The notes below the pieces were generated by a model. It searched no databases. It was given only the letters and a program-made list of their open reading frames with translations, and was not told where the DNA came from. Below, in pieces: positions 43,274-51,682 of a DNA stretch of 64,000 bases. Position 1 is the first letter of the stretch. The number at the start of each line of letters is the position of its first letter. Origin of the DNA: JAIEOG01 sp964519985 (lineage in GTDB: Bacteria; Bdellovibrionota; FAC87; UBA2466); assembly GCA_964519985.1 (NCBI GenBank), contig CAZFMF010000010.1, positions 27,585 to 91,584 of the forward strand. The letters run 5' to 3'. The position numbers and the translations under genes were made by a program.

Positions 43274-43774
43274 ATGCAACTCAGAAATCATCCGGTTTTT
43301 CTTGCTGCGCGACGTCATTCCCCGGTCGATCGCATTGTGGCTAAGGCCTTTGACGGCCTGATCGCGGCCAGCCTCTTCAGTCTCGGCAACGCGCTTTCCT
43401 ATCCCATTGGGGTGCTGCTGTGTTTTTCTGTCTTGCTGCTGCAGGATGGTTGGGGACAGAGCGTCGGCAAACGGCTTTTTGGTTTGACCGTGCTTCAGGA
43501 CGGCACCGACCGCCCGATCGGCATGGCGCAGTCGGCCATGCGCAATGTGCCATTCGCCCTGGGCGTTTTATTTGGTGCGATTCCCGCTTTCTGGGTTTTC
43601 TTCGTGCTCGTCTTCCTCCCGTTGATCGCGGTGGAAGTCTTTTTCTTGATGCGTCTCGACTCCGGGGCCCGCTTGGGAGATGTGCTCGCCGACACCTACG
43701 TCTCCGACTTCGCGCGTCGTCCGAATCCCAGCGAAACTATCGACGAATCGGGCGACGACGCCTATAATGAATAG
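43274..43774 (+). CDS. RDD-family membrane protein
   Basis: Seen: RIVAKAFDGLIAASLFSLGN, an acidic/Arg pair in the first helix, GQSVGKRLFGLTVLQDGTDR and ARLGDVLADTYVSDF, the RDD signature Arg-Asp-Asp pattern, and three or four membrane segments. The family is linked to ion or Na+/H+ transport in a few bacteria and is otherwise uncharacterised. Located directly upstream of pilM with a 44-bp gap, so it may be co-transcribed with the pilus operon, but no functional tie is proven. Confidence 0.83.
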   Translation: MQLRNHPVFLAARRHSPVDRIVAKAFDGLIAASLFSLGNALSYPIGVLLCFSVLLLQDGWGQSVGKRLFGLTVLQDGTDRPIGMAQSAMRNVPFALGVLFGAIPAFWVFFVLVFLPLIAVEVFFLMRLDSGARLGDVLADTYVSDFARRPNPSETIDESGDDAYNE

Positions 43775-43818
43775 GTAGCTTTCTCCATTTTCTTTTCATC
43801 CGTTTCCAAATCCAAATC

Positions 43819-44889
43819 ATGGGAATTTTTCAAATCTTCGGGAAGAGCCTCGTTGGGCTAGATATTGGTGTCTCCGGGATCAAAGCGATCGAGCTGAGTC
43901 CGGGGAAGACGCGGCGCTTGATGGCGTACAACCGCATTCCTTTGCCTTGGAATACCATCTCGCCCGACGGAGAAATTAAAAATCGGGGGGTGGTTGTCAG
44001 TGCCTTGAAGACCCTCTTTGGCTCGAAGCAATTCACGACCAAGCGGGTGGCCACCGCGGGTTTCGGCAATGCCATTATCACGAAAAAGATCCAAGTCGAT
44101 CGCATGAAGCCCGAGGAATTGCGGGAACAGATTTACTGGGAAGCCGAGCAGTACATTCCGTTTGACGTGAATGACGTGAATTTGGACTTCGCCATTCTGG
44201 GAAATTCCACCACCAGCGTCGCCAACAAAATGGACCTGCTCCTGGTCGCGGCCAAAAAAGACTACGTGAACAATCTGATGGCGATTCTCGAAGAGGCCGG
44301 CTTAGAAGCGGTCGGGATCGATACCCAGGCTTTCGCGTTGGGAAACTCCTTCGAATTCAACTACGGGCATCTGGTGGATACCTCGCCGGGCGGAGCGACG
44401 AGCTTCCTGATCGATTTCGGGGCGGGAACGACCAAAGTTTCGATGTTCGAAGGCGACAAGACGGTTTTCAATCGCGAACTCCGCCAATGCGGCATGTCTT
44501 GCTCGTTGATGCTCAGCGAACGCCTCGGCGTTTCTTTGGATGAAGCCGAGAATCTAAAAATCAGTGACTATGACAACCGTTCGGTCGCGGCGGTTTTAGA
44601 AGAATTTACCAATACGCTCATCGACGAAGTTTCGCGTACCATCGATTTCTCCCTCACCCAGAGCGCCGATTCCGCCATCGATGGGATCTACATTTGTGGT
44701 GGCGCCTCCCGCACGCACGGCCTTTTGACCGGGATGGAAAAGAAATTGGCCGCGCCGGTGAAGCCGCTTAATCCCGTCCAGAATATTGCCGGATCGGGCA
44801 AGCGGATGAACGCACAGGCCATCCAAGAAATCATGTACCTTGGTACCACCGCCATTGGGCTCGCCCTTCGGAACGGGGGCGCCGCTTGA
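43819..44889 (+). CDS. pilM: Type IV pilus assembly protein PilM
   Basis: Cytoplasmic actin-like ATPase that anchors the alignment subcomplex to the inner membrane. Seen: KSLVGLDIGVSGIKAIEL, DFGAGTTKVSMFEGD and ICGGASRTHGL, the ATPase phosphate and adenosine motifs, and 356 residues, typical for PilM. First gene of pilMNOPQ with 4-nt overlaps. The ATG is preceded by only a weak ribosome site. Confidence 0.94.
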   Translation: MGIFQIFGKSLVGLDIGVSGIKAIELSPGKTRRLMAYNRIPLPWNTISPDGEIKNRGVVVSALKTLFGSKQFTTKRVATAGFGNAIITKKIQVDRMKPEELREQIYWEAEQYIPFDVNDVNLDFAILGNSTTSVANKMDLLLVAAKKDYVNNLMAILEEAGLEAVGIDTQAFALGNSFEFNYGHLVDTSPGGATSFLIDFGAGTTKVSMFEGDKTVFNRELRQCGMSCSLMLSERLGVSLDEAENLKISDYDNRSVAAVLEEFTNTLIDEVSRTIDFSLTQSADSAIDGIYICGGASRTHGLLTGMEKKLAAPVKPLNPVQNIAGSGKRMNAQAIQEIMYLGTTAIGLALRNGGAA

Positions 44890-45560
44890 TTCGGATCGAT
44901 CTAGGTCGCGGCAGTAAGAAGCAGGGCGAGCGGATCCGCAAAGTCGCTACCCAGCTGAAGCTGCAGCAGCCCTACGAAGAGCTGCTGGCCAAGTTCGACG
45001 GCGATGTCGGCCGGATGATCACGTTCGTCCTGTCTATTGCCGTGGCGATTTTGCCGTATCTGTTCATTGGGGAATACGAGCGCGTCATTACCCGCAGCTA
45101 CGAGAAAAAAATACGCGCGGTGGAAAAAGAAATTGCCGTGGTCGAGACCGAAGTTCAGTCGCTGCAGCCTTATAAGCAAGAGCTGGAGTCCTACGAGACT
45201 CAGAAGAATCAAGTGAACCAACGTCTGGCGGTGATCCGTCAGCTGATCGACTCGCGGGGCACACCGGTTATCTCCATGGACGCCGTCACCCAGGCGATGC
45301 CCGAAGGCGTTTGGTTGGAGACGGTGAACTTCGAAGGCGTCGACAAAGTGGAAAAAATCTCGGTCGCGGGCAAAGCACTTTCCAATGAAGACATTTCCGA
45401 CTTTGTGGACCGGCTCGCCCAGTCGTCCTATTTGAGGAACGTCCGCATCAATTTAGTGGAATCCGCTTTCGCCAGTACGACGGAAATCCGCAGCTTTACC
45501 CTGGATTTGGAAGCCACGCCTTACACCGCGGCCGCCCGAGAAATCGGAGGCAGCCGATGA
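44886..45560 (+). CDS. pilN: Type IV pilus assembly protein PilN
   Basis: Inner-membrane bitopic protein that binds PilM through its N terminus and PilO through its periplasmic part. Seen: a cytoplasmic N terminus with IRIDLGRGSK, one membrane segment (MITFVLSIAVAILPYLFIG, about 44-62), a long coiled coil (EKKIRAVEKEIAVVETEVQS) and a ferredoxin-like periplasmic end. The PilM-binding INLLP motif is degenerate (IRIDLGR). TTG start overlaps the pilM stop by 4 nt; the residues match PilN without any alternative start. Confidence 0.9.
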   Translation: MIRIDLGRGSKKQGERIRKVATQLKLQQPYEELLAKFDGDVGRMITFVLSIAVAILPYLFIGEYERVITRSYEKKIRAVEKEIAVVETEVQSLQPYKQELESYETQKNQVNQRLAVIRQLIDSRGTPVISMDAVTQAMPEGVWLETVNFEGVDKVEKISVAGKALSNEDISDFVDRLAQSSYLRNVRINLVESAFASTTEIRSFTLDLEATPYTAAAREIGGSR

Positions 45561-46132
45561 AGAAGAAATACCAGATTCCGGCCATTATCGTGGCGGTGGG
45601 TTTCTTGTACGGGGGCTATCTGTTTTACGGCGTGGTGGAGACCACGATTCCCCAGTTGGAACAGCGGCTGGCCGAAAAAGATCGCATCTTGGCGGGAAAA
45701 AACAATGAACTGCGTAAACTGCGTAACTTCAGTGAGAACATTGAGAGCGTGAAATTGCAGTTGCGGGAACTCAACCTGCAGCTCGAAGCGGCCCTGGAGT
45801 CGATGCCCCGCAACTACGATCTGTCGGGATTGCTGCGAAAGCTCTCGGTCATCGGCTTCAACTCCGGCATTGAGCTCAACGCCTTCCGTCCGGGTACCGC
45901 TTCGAACAAAGAAGGGGAGTTCTACGAGACGATGCAGGTGGCGTTTAACCTCAACGGATCTTTTACGCAGATGATGTCATTTTTTGATCAGGCGTTGCGA
46001 TTGCGTCGAATTATTCGCATCGACCGAGTCGCCATGCGGGCGCTGGCCAGTAGTGGGGCGGCCGCCAGCCGCAATACGGGCGTCGGCGCGACGGCGGAAG
46101 TGAACGCGAAGCTCTATCGCTTTGTCGACTAA
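45557..46132 (+). CDS. pilO: Type IV pilus assembly protein PilO
   Basis: Seen: one N-terminal membrane segment (AIIVAVGFLYGGYLFYGVV), a coiled coil (LEQRLAEKDRILAGKNNELR) and a ferredoxin-like periplasmic domain with LLRKLSVIGFNSGIELNAFR and YRFVD end. Pairs with PilN in the alignment complex that links the inner-membrane motor to PilP and PilQ. ATGA overlap with pilN. Confidence 0.92.
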   Translation: MKKKYQIPAIIVAVGFLYGGYLFYGVVETTIPQLEQRLAEKDRILAGKNNELRKLRNFSENIESVKLQLRELNLQLEAALESMPRNYDLSGLLRKLSVIGFNSGIELNAFRPGTASNKEGEFYETMQVAFNLNGSFTQMMSFFDQALRLRRIIRIDRVAMRALASSGAAASRNTGVGATAEVNAKLYRFVD

Positions 46133-46136
46133 CTAC

Positions 46137-46697
46137 ATGAAAAAGACTTTCTACATTTTGCTGGTTTTGGGCGCGGTGGGATCGGCGTTTGGCGCCGACG
46201 AGGTTATCGACCGCGACGAAAAAGATTCCAATCTCTACTCCTCGTTTGGGAAACGGGATCCGTTTCGCGTTCCGGATCGCAGTGGGTTGGGCAGCGAAAC
46301 GATTCCGGTGGATCCGTTGCGCAAGTACCGGCTGGAAGGCTACCGACTGCGCGCCATTCTGCGTAGCGGCAATCGGCCCCAAGCCATGTTCGAAGATCCG
46401 GACGGAAAATCGCACGTGGTGGTGGAAGGCGACAAGCTGGGGATGGAGGGGGCACGCGTCAGTCGGATCGTGAACTCCGAAGTCATTGTCACCGAGCGTA
46501 GCGCCAACCACCTCGGTAAAGAAATTTTGCTCGAGAAGGTGATTTCGTTGCCGGCGGATCAAGAAAGCAAGTCGGGAGCTCCCGCGGCCGCCGCGATTCA
46601 GCAGGGCTATCCGGACGATGGTCGGGTTCCGGCGGCCAATACCGGCGTTTCGATCGAAAAAGCGCCGGCGAAGATCGAGCCTACGGCGGGCAAATAG
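46137..46697 (+). CDS. pilP: Type IV pilus assembly protein PilP
   Basis: Seen: a Sec signal peptide (TFYILLVLGAVGSAFGAD) and a C-terminal beta-sandwich (LEGYRLRAILRSGNRPQAMF, HVVVEGDKLGMEGARVSRIV), the PilP fold that contacts PilN/PilO and PilQ. Unlike many PilP proteins there is no lipobox Cys. It starts 4 nt after the pilO stop. A Pro/Ala-rich C-terminal tail extends past the domain. Confidence 0.88.
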   Translation: MKKTFYILLVLGAVGSAFGADEVIDRDEKDSNLYSSFGKRDPFRVPDRSGLGSETIPVDPLRKYRLEGYRLRAILRSGNRPQAMFEDPDGKSHVVVEGDKLGMEGARVSRIVNSEVIVTERSANHLGKEILLEKVISLPADQESKSGAPAAAAIQQGYPDDGRVPAANTGVSIEKAPAKIEPTAGK

Positions 46698-46717
46698 TTT
46701 TAGGAATAGGAGCTAGC

Positions 46718-48667
46718 ATGAGTCGCAAACAAAAGACTCGGTTGTCGAAAATCCTGCTCGGTCTGATTTTCGCGAGTGTCATGGGCGGTTTTACGCTCCT
46801 GGCCTCCGCCGAAGATGAGATGGAAGAAATGCAGGATGTGGGCACGGAGAATGCTCCGCCGGCGGAACCCGAGTTGGAAGAGCTTTTCAATGAAGCGCCG
46901 ACGGAAGCCAAGACGGCTCCTCCCCCCACGATGCCGGAAGATGGCGGCGAGATGGAAGAGTTGGCCCGCGGCATCAGCAATGAAGAAGCGGTAAAGGTCG
47001 GCGCGCCGGCCGTGGAAGATCCTTCGGTTCCGAACCAGATCACCAATTTGGAGTTTAAGCACGATGCGAAGGGTTCGCGCGTGGTCGTAAGTTCCCTGCG
47101 GAAATTGAAGTTTAGCGAGAACAAGAGTGCCGGGACGCGGCAGTTTATCTACCTCTTCGAGAACACCCAGACGCCCGAGAAGTTCCAGCGCGCGTACGAT
47201 ACCACCGAGTTTTCGAGTCCGGTCGCCTTGTTCACGCTCTTCCAATTGCCCAATGCGGCGACCGCGACCAGCAAACTCATTGTGCAATTGCGCGAAGACC
47301 AGGTTCCCACGATTACCGATTCCGATCGGGGTTTGATCATGGAATTTGGTCCGCCCAAGAGCGCCGAGCCGACCATCGTCGATCCGACCAAGCGCGAGAT
47401 CTTGAGTGGCGACAATATTTACGCCAAGGGCGGGGTCTATTCCGGCGAAGTGATTCAACGCCTAGAAATCAAGAACTCGGAAGTGCAGGACGTGTTGCGC
47501 CTGATCGCGCGCACGAGCGGTTACAACATCGTGATCGGTGACGATGTGACCGGCCGCATCGGGACATTGAGTTTGACCAATATCCCTTGGGATCAGGCCT
47601 TCACCTTGGTGCTCCAATCGCGCAAACTGGGTTTCGTCAGAGAGGGCAACGTCTTACGCGTGGGAACCTCGCTGGCGTTGCGGTCGGAGAAAGAAGAAGC
47701 CGATCAGGTGATGAAAGCGGCCGAGAAAGTCGAAGTGCTAAAGACCGTGCTTTTGCCCATCAGCTACGCCAAGGCGGCGGATCTCGCTCCTCGCGCCAAG
47801 CCGTTCCTGAGTGAACGCGGCGCGGTGGAAGTCGACGTCCGCACCAACACCGTCATCATTAAAGATATCGAAAAAGTGGTCTCGCGCGTTCAGCGTCTAT
47901 TGCAAGCGCTCGACACGCAGCCGCCGCGGGTCTCTATTTCGGCAAAGATTGTGGAAATGCGAAGCTCGCTCACCCGCACGATTGGGATGCGCCAGTTGCT
48001 CGGGATAAACAATCTGGCCAACGGCGATCCGGTACGGACGCTGGGCAGTAATGCCACCGATGTTCCCAACGTTGCCGGCGGGGCATTGGGCACCAGTGTG
48101 CAGGGTTCGTTCTCGGCGGTGATTCGCTCCGACGATTTCCTGAACATGCAGACCGAATTCCGCTTGGGCGAATTGGATCAAAAGATTCGCACTCTCGCCA
48201 ATCCGTCGGTGAGCGTCGTGGCAAACCAGACTGGTACGGTCACCCAGAGCTTGTCCTTCTTCGTGCCCAATAACACGATCGTGGGCGGCGTTATCCAGCC
48301 GAGTTTCACCCAGATCAATACGACGTTAAATCTTTCGGTGACGCCCATTGTTTCCGCGGACGGTTCGATTTTCATGACCGTAGCGGTGAACAACGATATT
48401 CCGAGTGGAGTCAGCGGAAGTACTACGATCGCATCGCGTTCCGTGAATACCCAGGTTTTGGTGGAAAACGGCGACACCGCGGTGCTGGGCGGGGTCTTTC
48501 AGAACACGGTGGATACGACGAAGGAAGGCATCCCGCTGCTCATGCGCATTCCGATTTTGGGTTACCTTTTTTCCGGAAGTACCTCGGTTGACTCGCGCAG
48601 TGAAATCTTCATTTTCGTAACCGCGAAAATCATGAACGCGGAAGAATCCTTCAAACGCACTTTGTAA
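46718..48667 (+). CDS. pilQ: Type IV pilus secretin PilQ
   Basis: Outer-membrane pore for the pilus. Seen: a signal sequence, an acidic Glu/Pro-rich stretch (about 30-90), one AMIN-like domain (NQITNLEFKHDAKGSRVVVS), an STN/N0 domain (VLRLIARTSGYNIVIGDDVT), an N1 domain, and the C-terminal secretin domain with VQGSFSAVIRSDDFLNMQTE, the conserved gate region and GIPLLMRIPILGYLFSGSTS. The 649-residue length suits a single-AMIN PilQ. GGAG site before the start. Last of pilMNOPQ. Confidence 0.95.
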   Translation: MSRKQKTRLSKILLGLIFASVMGGFTLLASAEDEMEEMQDVGTENAPPAEPELEELFNEAPTEAKTAPPPTMPEDGGEMEELARGISNEEAVKVGAPAVEDPSVPNQITNLEFKHDAKGSRVVVSSLRKLKFSENKSAGTRQFIYLFENTQTPEKFQRAYDTTEFSSPVALFTLFQLPNAATATSKLIVQLREDQVPTITDSDRGLIMEFGPPKSAEPTIVDPTKREILSGDNIYAKGGVYSGEVIQRLEIKNSEVQDVLRLIARTSGYNIVIGDDVTGRIGTLSLTNIPWDQAFTLVLQSRKLGFVREGNVLRVGTSLALRSEKEEADQVMKAAEKVEVLKTVLLPISYAKAADLAPRAKPFLSERGAVEVDVRTNTVIIKDIEKVVSRVQRLLQALDTQPPRVSISAKIVEMRSSLTRTIGMRQLLGINNLANGDPVRTLGSNATDVPNVAGGALGTSVQGSFSAVIRSDDFLNMQTEFRLGELDQKIRTLANPSVSVVANQTGTVTQSLSFFVPNNTIVGGVIQPSFTQINTTLNLSVTPIVSADGSIFMTVAVNNDIPSGVSGSTTIASRSVNTQVLVENGDTAVLGGVFQNTVDTTKEGIPLLMRIPILGYLFSGSTSVDSRSEIFIFVTAKIMNAEESFKRTL

Positions 48668-48677
48668 GGGGTGGGCG

Positions 48678-49097
48678 ATGGAATGGCTCTGGATCATCCA
48701 GCTTTTCATCAATGTGATTGTCGTGATGGCATTGATTGTCCGTTGGCGGGAACGCAGTCCGGTTTCCGCCGCGGTAGACGACGGTCTTTCCTCCGGGCTC
48801 TCCCGCCAATGGGAAACCGATCTCAGTCAGTACCGGAGAAAAACGGAAGATCAGCTGCGTTTTCTCGTCGGTCTATGCGAGCAAGCGCATTCCATTCTCA
48901 TGCGCCATGCGCAAACCGCTCAGCCGGGAACGGCGAGTTTGGAAGAAGAAGAACTAAAGGCCTTGCGTCAGAGCCCGGTGGCGGCGGCGGTGACGCGCAA
49001 TATTCCCTCGGTTCAAGATCTCGAAGCGAAGAAGAAAGCCGCCCGCGCGGAAATTCCCCTCGATCTGCGCAGCCTTTTGCGAGATCAACTTACTTGA
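48678..49097 (+). CDS. Small bitopic protein downstream of pilQ
   Basis: Not recognised. Seen: an N-terminal membrane segment (LWIIQLFINVIVVMALIVRW) followed by 110 charged, mainly helical residues (RQWETDLSQYRRKTEDQLRF, LEEEELKALRQ) likely to form a coiled coil. Follows pilQ at 10 bp with the site AAGGGG, so it may be a pilus accessory. Function not known. Confidence 0.65.
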   Translation: MEWLWIIQLFINVIVVMALIVRWRERSPVSAAVDDGLSSGLSRQWETDLSQYRRKTEDQLRFLVGLCEQAHSILMRHAQTAQPGTASLEEEELKALRQSPVAAAVTRNIPSVQDLEAKKKAARAEIPLDLRSLLRDQLT

Positions 49098-49421
49098 TCG
49101 GCTTGCTACGTCGATATTTCTAACCTCCCGAAACTCTATGATGTTTTCTGTGAAAACCCGTTAACAAGTCTCCAATAATGCCCTTGACATAGAGAGTTAC
49201 GCGCCGAAGAATGGCTCTCGTAAACGGCTATCTCAGCAATTTCGACGGCTGAGACTAGCCGGCAACGGGGAAAGCAGTTTTTCTCTCCGTCGGGGGAAAA
49301 GGCGAATTTTTCACAGCACGTAGTGAGTTTCAATGTCGGGTTGGCCACAGTCCGAAGGGCGCGGCCTCGTTGTTCGCTTTAACAGAAACGAAAACATACC
49401 TTACAGAAGGTTGGGGGATAA
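49098..49421 (+). promoter_or_regulatory. Long structured leader of the phaR-like gene
   Basis: No gene in this 324-bp stretch. A consensus-like promoter TTGACA (49184-49189), 17 bp, AAGAAT (49207-49212) predicts a transcript starting near 49219 and a 5' leader of about 200 nt. The leader opens with a hairpin (49226-49260): GGCTA-TCTCAGC pairs with GCTGAGA-C-TAGCC, one bulge and a 10-nt loop. No known riboswitch consensus was matched. Confidence 0.5.
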
Positions 49422-49847
49422 ATGGAGAAGGCAAAAATCATCAAGAGGTACCAGAACCGCAAGTTGTACGACACGGATGCCAGCTGCTATGTGACCCTGG
49501 ACGAAATAGCGGAAATGATCCAGCAGGGCGAAGAAGTCGCCGTCGTCGACAACCGGAACCAGAAAGACATTACGGCGTTGACGCTGACCCAGATTATTTT
49601 TGAAAAGCAGAAGAAGTCCGAAACGCCCGTGCCGATCACAACGCTTCGACATATCATCCAGAACGGGGATGGCTCCTTTAGCTCATTTTTGGCCAAAGGC
49701 GCTGAGTCCGCGCAGGGTGAAATCATCCGCACCTTGGAAACCCAGCTCAAAGATCTCGGTTCCAAGCTCACCGACCTGGAAGCCAAATATGGTGTGATTC
49801 CGGGCCGGGAAGTGGGTGTTGGCGCTGGTAAAAACGCCGAAGCTTAA
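49422..49847 (+). CDS. phaR: PHA-synthesis-regulator-like DNA-binding protein (PhaR family)
   Basis: Seen: IKRYQNRKLYDTDASCYVTL, EIAEMIQQGEEVAVVDNRNQ and DITALTLTQIIFEKQK, the PHB/PHA accumulation regulator DNA-binding domain (PF07879-type), followed by a C-terminal helical part that may dimerise. Family role in PHA-producing bacteria: repressor of phasin and PHA genes; but many non-PHA bacteria carry it and no phaC is in view, so its target is unknown. The G-rich site TTGGGGG lies 6 nt before the ATG. Followed by a terminator and a probable 6S RNA. Confidence 0.85.
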   Translation: MEKAKIIKRYQNRKLYDTDASCYVTLDEIAEMIQQGEEVAVVDNRNQKDITALTLTQIIFEKQKKSETPVPITTLRHIIQNGDGSFSSFLAKGAESAQGEIIRTLETQLKDLGSKLTDLEAKYGVIPGREVGVGAGKNAEA

Positions 49848-49885
49848 TTCGGTGTCGTAACCACATCATTTAGCTAGGGAATTGG

Positions 49886-49916
49886 CCGCCCTCCGAAGCT
49901 CTTGGAGGGCGGTTCT
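49886..49916 (+). terminator. Rho-independent terminator after phaR-like gene
   Basis: CCGCCCTCC (49886-49894) pairs with GGAGGGCGG (49904-49912) over a 9-nt loop, followed by TTCTT. The right half also overlaps the -35 of the next RNA gene. Confidence 0.85.
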
Positions 49917-49930
49917 TAATTTGCGATAAT
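49902..49930 (+). promoter_or_regulatory. Predicted promoter of the 6S RNA
   Basis: GATAAT (49925-49930) lies 7 nt before the predicted RNA 5' end at 49937; TTGGAG (49902-49907) is 17 bp upstream but a poor -35. Position suggests transcription starts at the closing stem. Confidence 0.5.
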
Positions 49931-49936
49931 AGCAAT

Positions 49937-50114
49937 AGCTCCCCTGTCCGGTACGTGAGTTTCGTTAATTCTTACCCGATAGGTTCTTAGCCGGGAGCTC
50001 TCCCTTGCTGTGGTGTGCAGGCCTAATATTTAGGAAGCCTAAAACAGCAATTAGGGCTCCCACTTTATATTCCTGGGCTAAGAATTCCAAACCACGGCCA
50101 GTGGCGGGGGAGCT
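49937..50114 (+). ncRNA. ssrS: Probable 6S RNA
   Basis: Seen: about 178 nt that fold into one long rod. AGCTCCCC (49937-49944) pairs with GGGGAGCT (50107-50114) at the ends; GGGAGC...TGCTGT pairs with ACAGCA...GGGCTCCC near the middle; the loop lies at about 50028, the centre of the RNA. Around the apex, GCTGTGGTGTGCA ... GGAAGCCTAAAACAGC closely resembles the E. coli 6S apical arm (GCGGTTGGTGAGCA ... GAAGCCTTAAAACTGC). The central asymmetric bubble needed for sigma-70 holoenzyme binding is present. A -10 lies 7 nt before the 5' end. Not followed by ygfA as in E. coli. Confidence 0.75.
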
Positions 50115-50152
50115 TCTCCGCTTTCTGACCGAGTTTTTATCGGGATGGCATC

Positions 50153-50662
50153 TTGACTAGCAACCGCACCATTAAATGGATCGAAAGCCTGGCGGAACAG
50201 GAAGTCTCGATTAAGTCGGGCGACCGCGTCAGCATCGATCTCTGCACGACCAAGGACCAAGTTCTCTCCGTCGAGACGGCCACCTTCATTCGGGATCTCT
50301 ACTACCATTTCGACTATCTCACGCGGCTCTTCAATCTCCGGGTGGTGGACGATGGCATACAGATCAAAATCGTAAAACTTTCCGATACCGCCGAGGGATT
50401 TCAGGTCTCCCGCGCAGAGATGAAACTAGCGATCGCCACCGGCAAGCCGGGCGTGATCCAGTTCTCCTGCGAAAAGCGCGTCGACCCGGCGAATTCGACC
50501 CGCACCTCGGTGATGTTCTCGGGGATGATCGAAGCCCAGTTCGGACTTTTCCACGAAGTGGAGTGGTCCTTTCTCGGCAACCGTGTCGTACCGGAGCAAG
50601 TGGCGCGGCACTACCTGACGGAATTTATCCAGGTCAGCCGCCCGGCCCACTCACCCAACTAA
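50153..50662 (+). CDS. Conserved-looking protein of unknown function
   Basis: Not recognised. Seen: 169 residues from a TTG start, no signal peptide or membrane segment, mixed alpha/beta pattern (VSIKSGDRVSIDLCTTKDQV, FIRDLYYHFDYLTRLFNLRV, FHEVEWSFLGNRVVPEQVAR). Just downstream of the 6S RNA. The stop interlocks (CTAA) with the convergent gene. No function can be proposed. Confidence 0.65.
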   Translation: MTSNRTIKWIESLAEQEVSIKSGDRVSIDLCTTKDQVLSVETATFIRDLYYHFDYLTRLFNLRVVDDGIQIKIVKLSDTAEGFQVSRAEMKLAIATGKPGVIQFSCEKRVDPANSTRTSVMFSGMIEAQFGLFHEVEWSFLGNRVVPEQVARHYLTEFIQVSRPAHSPN

Positions 50663-51591
50663 TCCTTCCACTTCGGATGTCCGAAATGCAGGCGGTGATC
50701 GCAGCTTTCGGTCAACGCTTCTTCATCCAATTCAATCACGCCAATCTTGGTGAACGCCGCATCTTCGTCGGCGACCGAGATCGAGAACTTCAAGCCGTGT
50801 TTAAAGTTCTTTAAGCGCAATTCATCCCGGAAGTCCGCATCGCCCGGTCGCTCCGTGTTCTCGGAATCGAGCGACATCAGGTAGGGTGTCGCGGCCTTGG
50901 TCTTGTCGGCCAAGCCCAATTCGGAAATCTGGTAGAGCTGGCGGACGTTAGGATTGGCCGGATCGGCGGCGCTGAAGGCGTTGATGATCGTTACCACCGC
51001 GGGCAAGCCGACAAACGTGGCCAGGTGGACGGAAACGGGCGGGGCATTGGTTTTCGCTAAGTCGAGGAAGGAATCGGCCTTAGCACCCCCCAAATCATCG
51101 ACGGTGAAGAAGCTCGCGGTTTCGTATTCCGCCGGGTCCTTTGCATTGCTCGTCGGATAGAGCTTTCCGGCCAGGCCCAATGCCCGAAAGTTTTTCTTTA
51201 AGGGATTGCCCATCGCCTCGGAGGCCCGCACGATAATCCGGCCGCGGCTACCCGCCGAAAAATAGCCGCTATACTTGTTCTTCTCCGTAATCGCCCAAAC
51301 GCCCGCGAAGCAAATACCAATGGGGTGCACCAGTTTTTGAAACGTCGGAAGGATGTCCGTTCCCACTTTAATAGTGCGGGCGGCGTCTTGTTCTAAGAGA
51401 TTGGTTCCCGAGTGGAACAAGGTCTTGCCTTTAAAAAAACTGGCCCAGGTCACTTGGTGAGACGGTAGCTTGGAATAAGGATTCTTTTGCACTTCCGCCC
51501 AGACGTCCGAGTAGACGGACCCCTTCGGCGCGGGTGCGGCCGCAAACGCGGAAACGGACAATAACGATAAAATGAAAAGACGGACGGACAT
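50659..51591 (-). CDS. Exported protein, possibly catalase-superfamily-like
   Basis: Seen: ATG at 51591 preceded by a G-rich site (GGGGGT) and a signal peptide (SVRLFILSLLSVSAFA). The 290-residue mature part has HPIGICFAGVWAITEKNKYS, GYFSAGSRGRIIVRASEAMG and FFTVDDLGGAKADSFLDLAK, a run reminiscent of the catalase-related beta-barrel family (haem-binding strand order) but without a clear haem Tyr motif. That placement is tentative. Periplasmic location inferred. Stop interlocks with the preceding gene. Confidence 0.6.
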   Translation of the reverse strand: MSVRLFILSLLSVSAFAAAPAPKGSVYSDVWAEVQKNPYSKLPSHQVTWASFFKGKTLFHSGTNLLEQDAARTIKVGTDILPTFQKLVHPIGICFAGVWAITEKNKYSGYFSAGSRGRIIVRASEAMGNPLKKNFRALGLAGKLYPTSNAKDPAEYETASFFTVDDLGGAKADSFLDLAKTNAPPVSVHLATFVGLPAVVTIINAFSAADPANPNVRQLYQISELGLADKTKAATPYLMSLDSENTERPGDADFRDELRLKNFKHGLKFSISVADEDAAFTKIGVIELDEEALTESCDHRLHFGHPKWKD

Positions 51592-51682
51592 GGAGTACCC
51601 CCAAAGCGAGGACGTTAACAACGGGGGGGCGAGAAAGAAAAGGCGGCTCTAAAAAGAGTGCGATCAAACGTTACGGGCAAGA

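Noticed and set aside
49219..49421. c-di-GMP (GEMM) riboswitch
   Set aside because: No conserved GEMM core sequence is visible in the leader.
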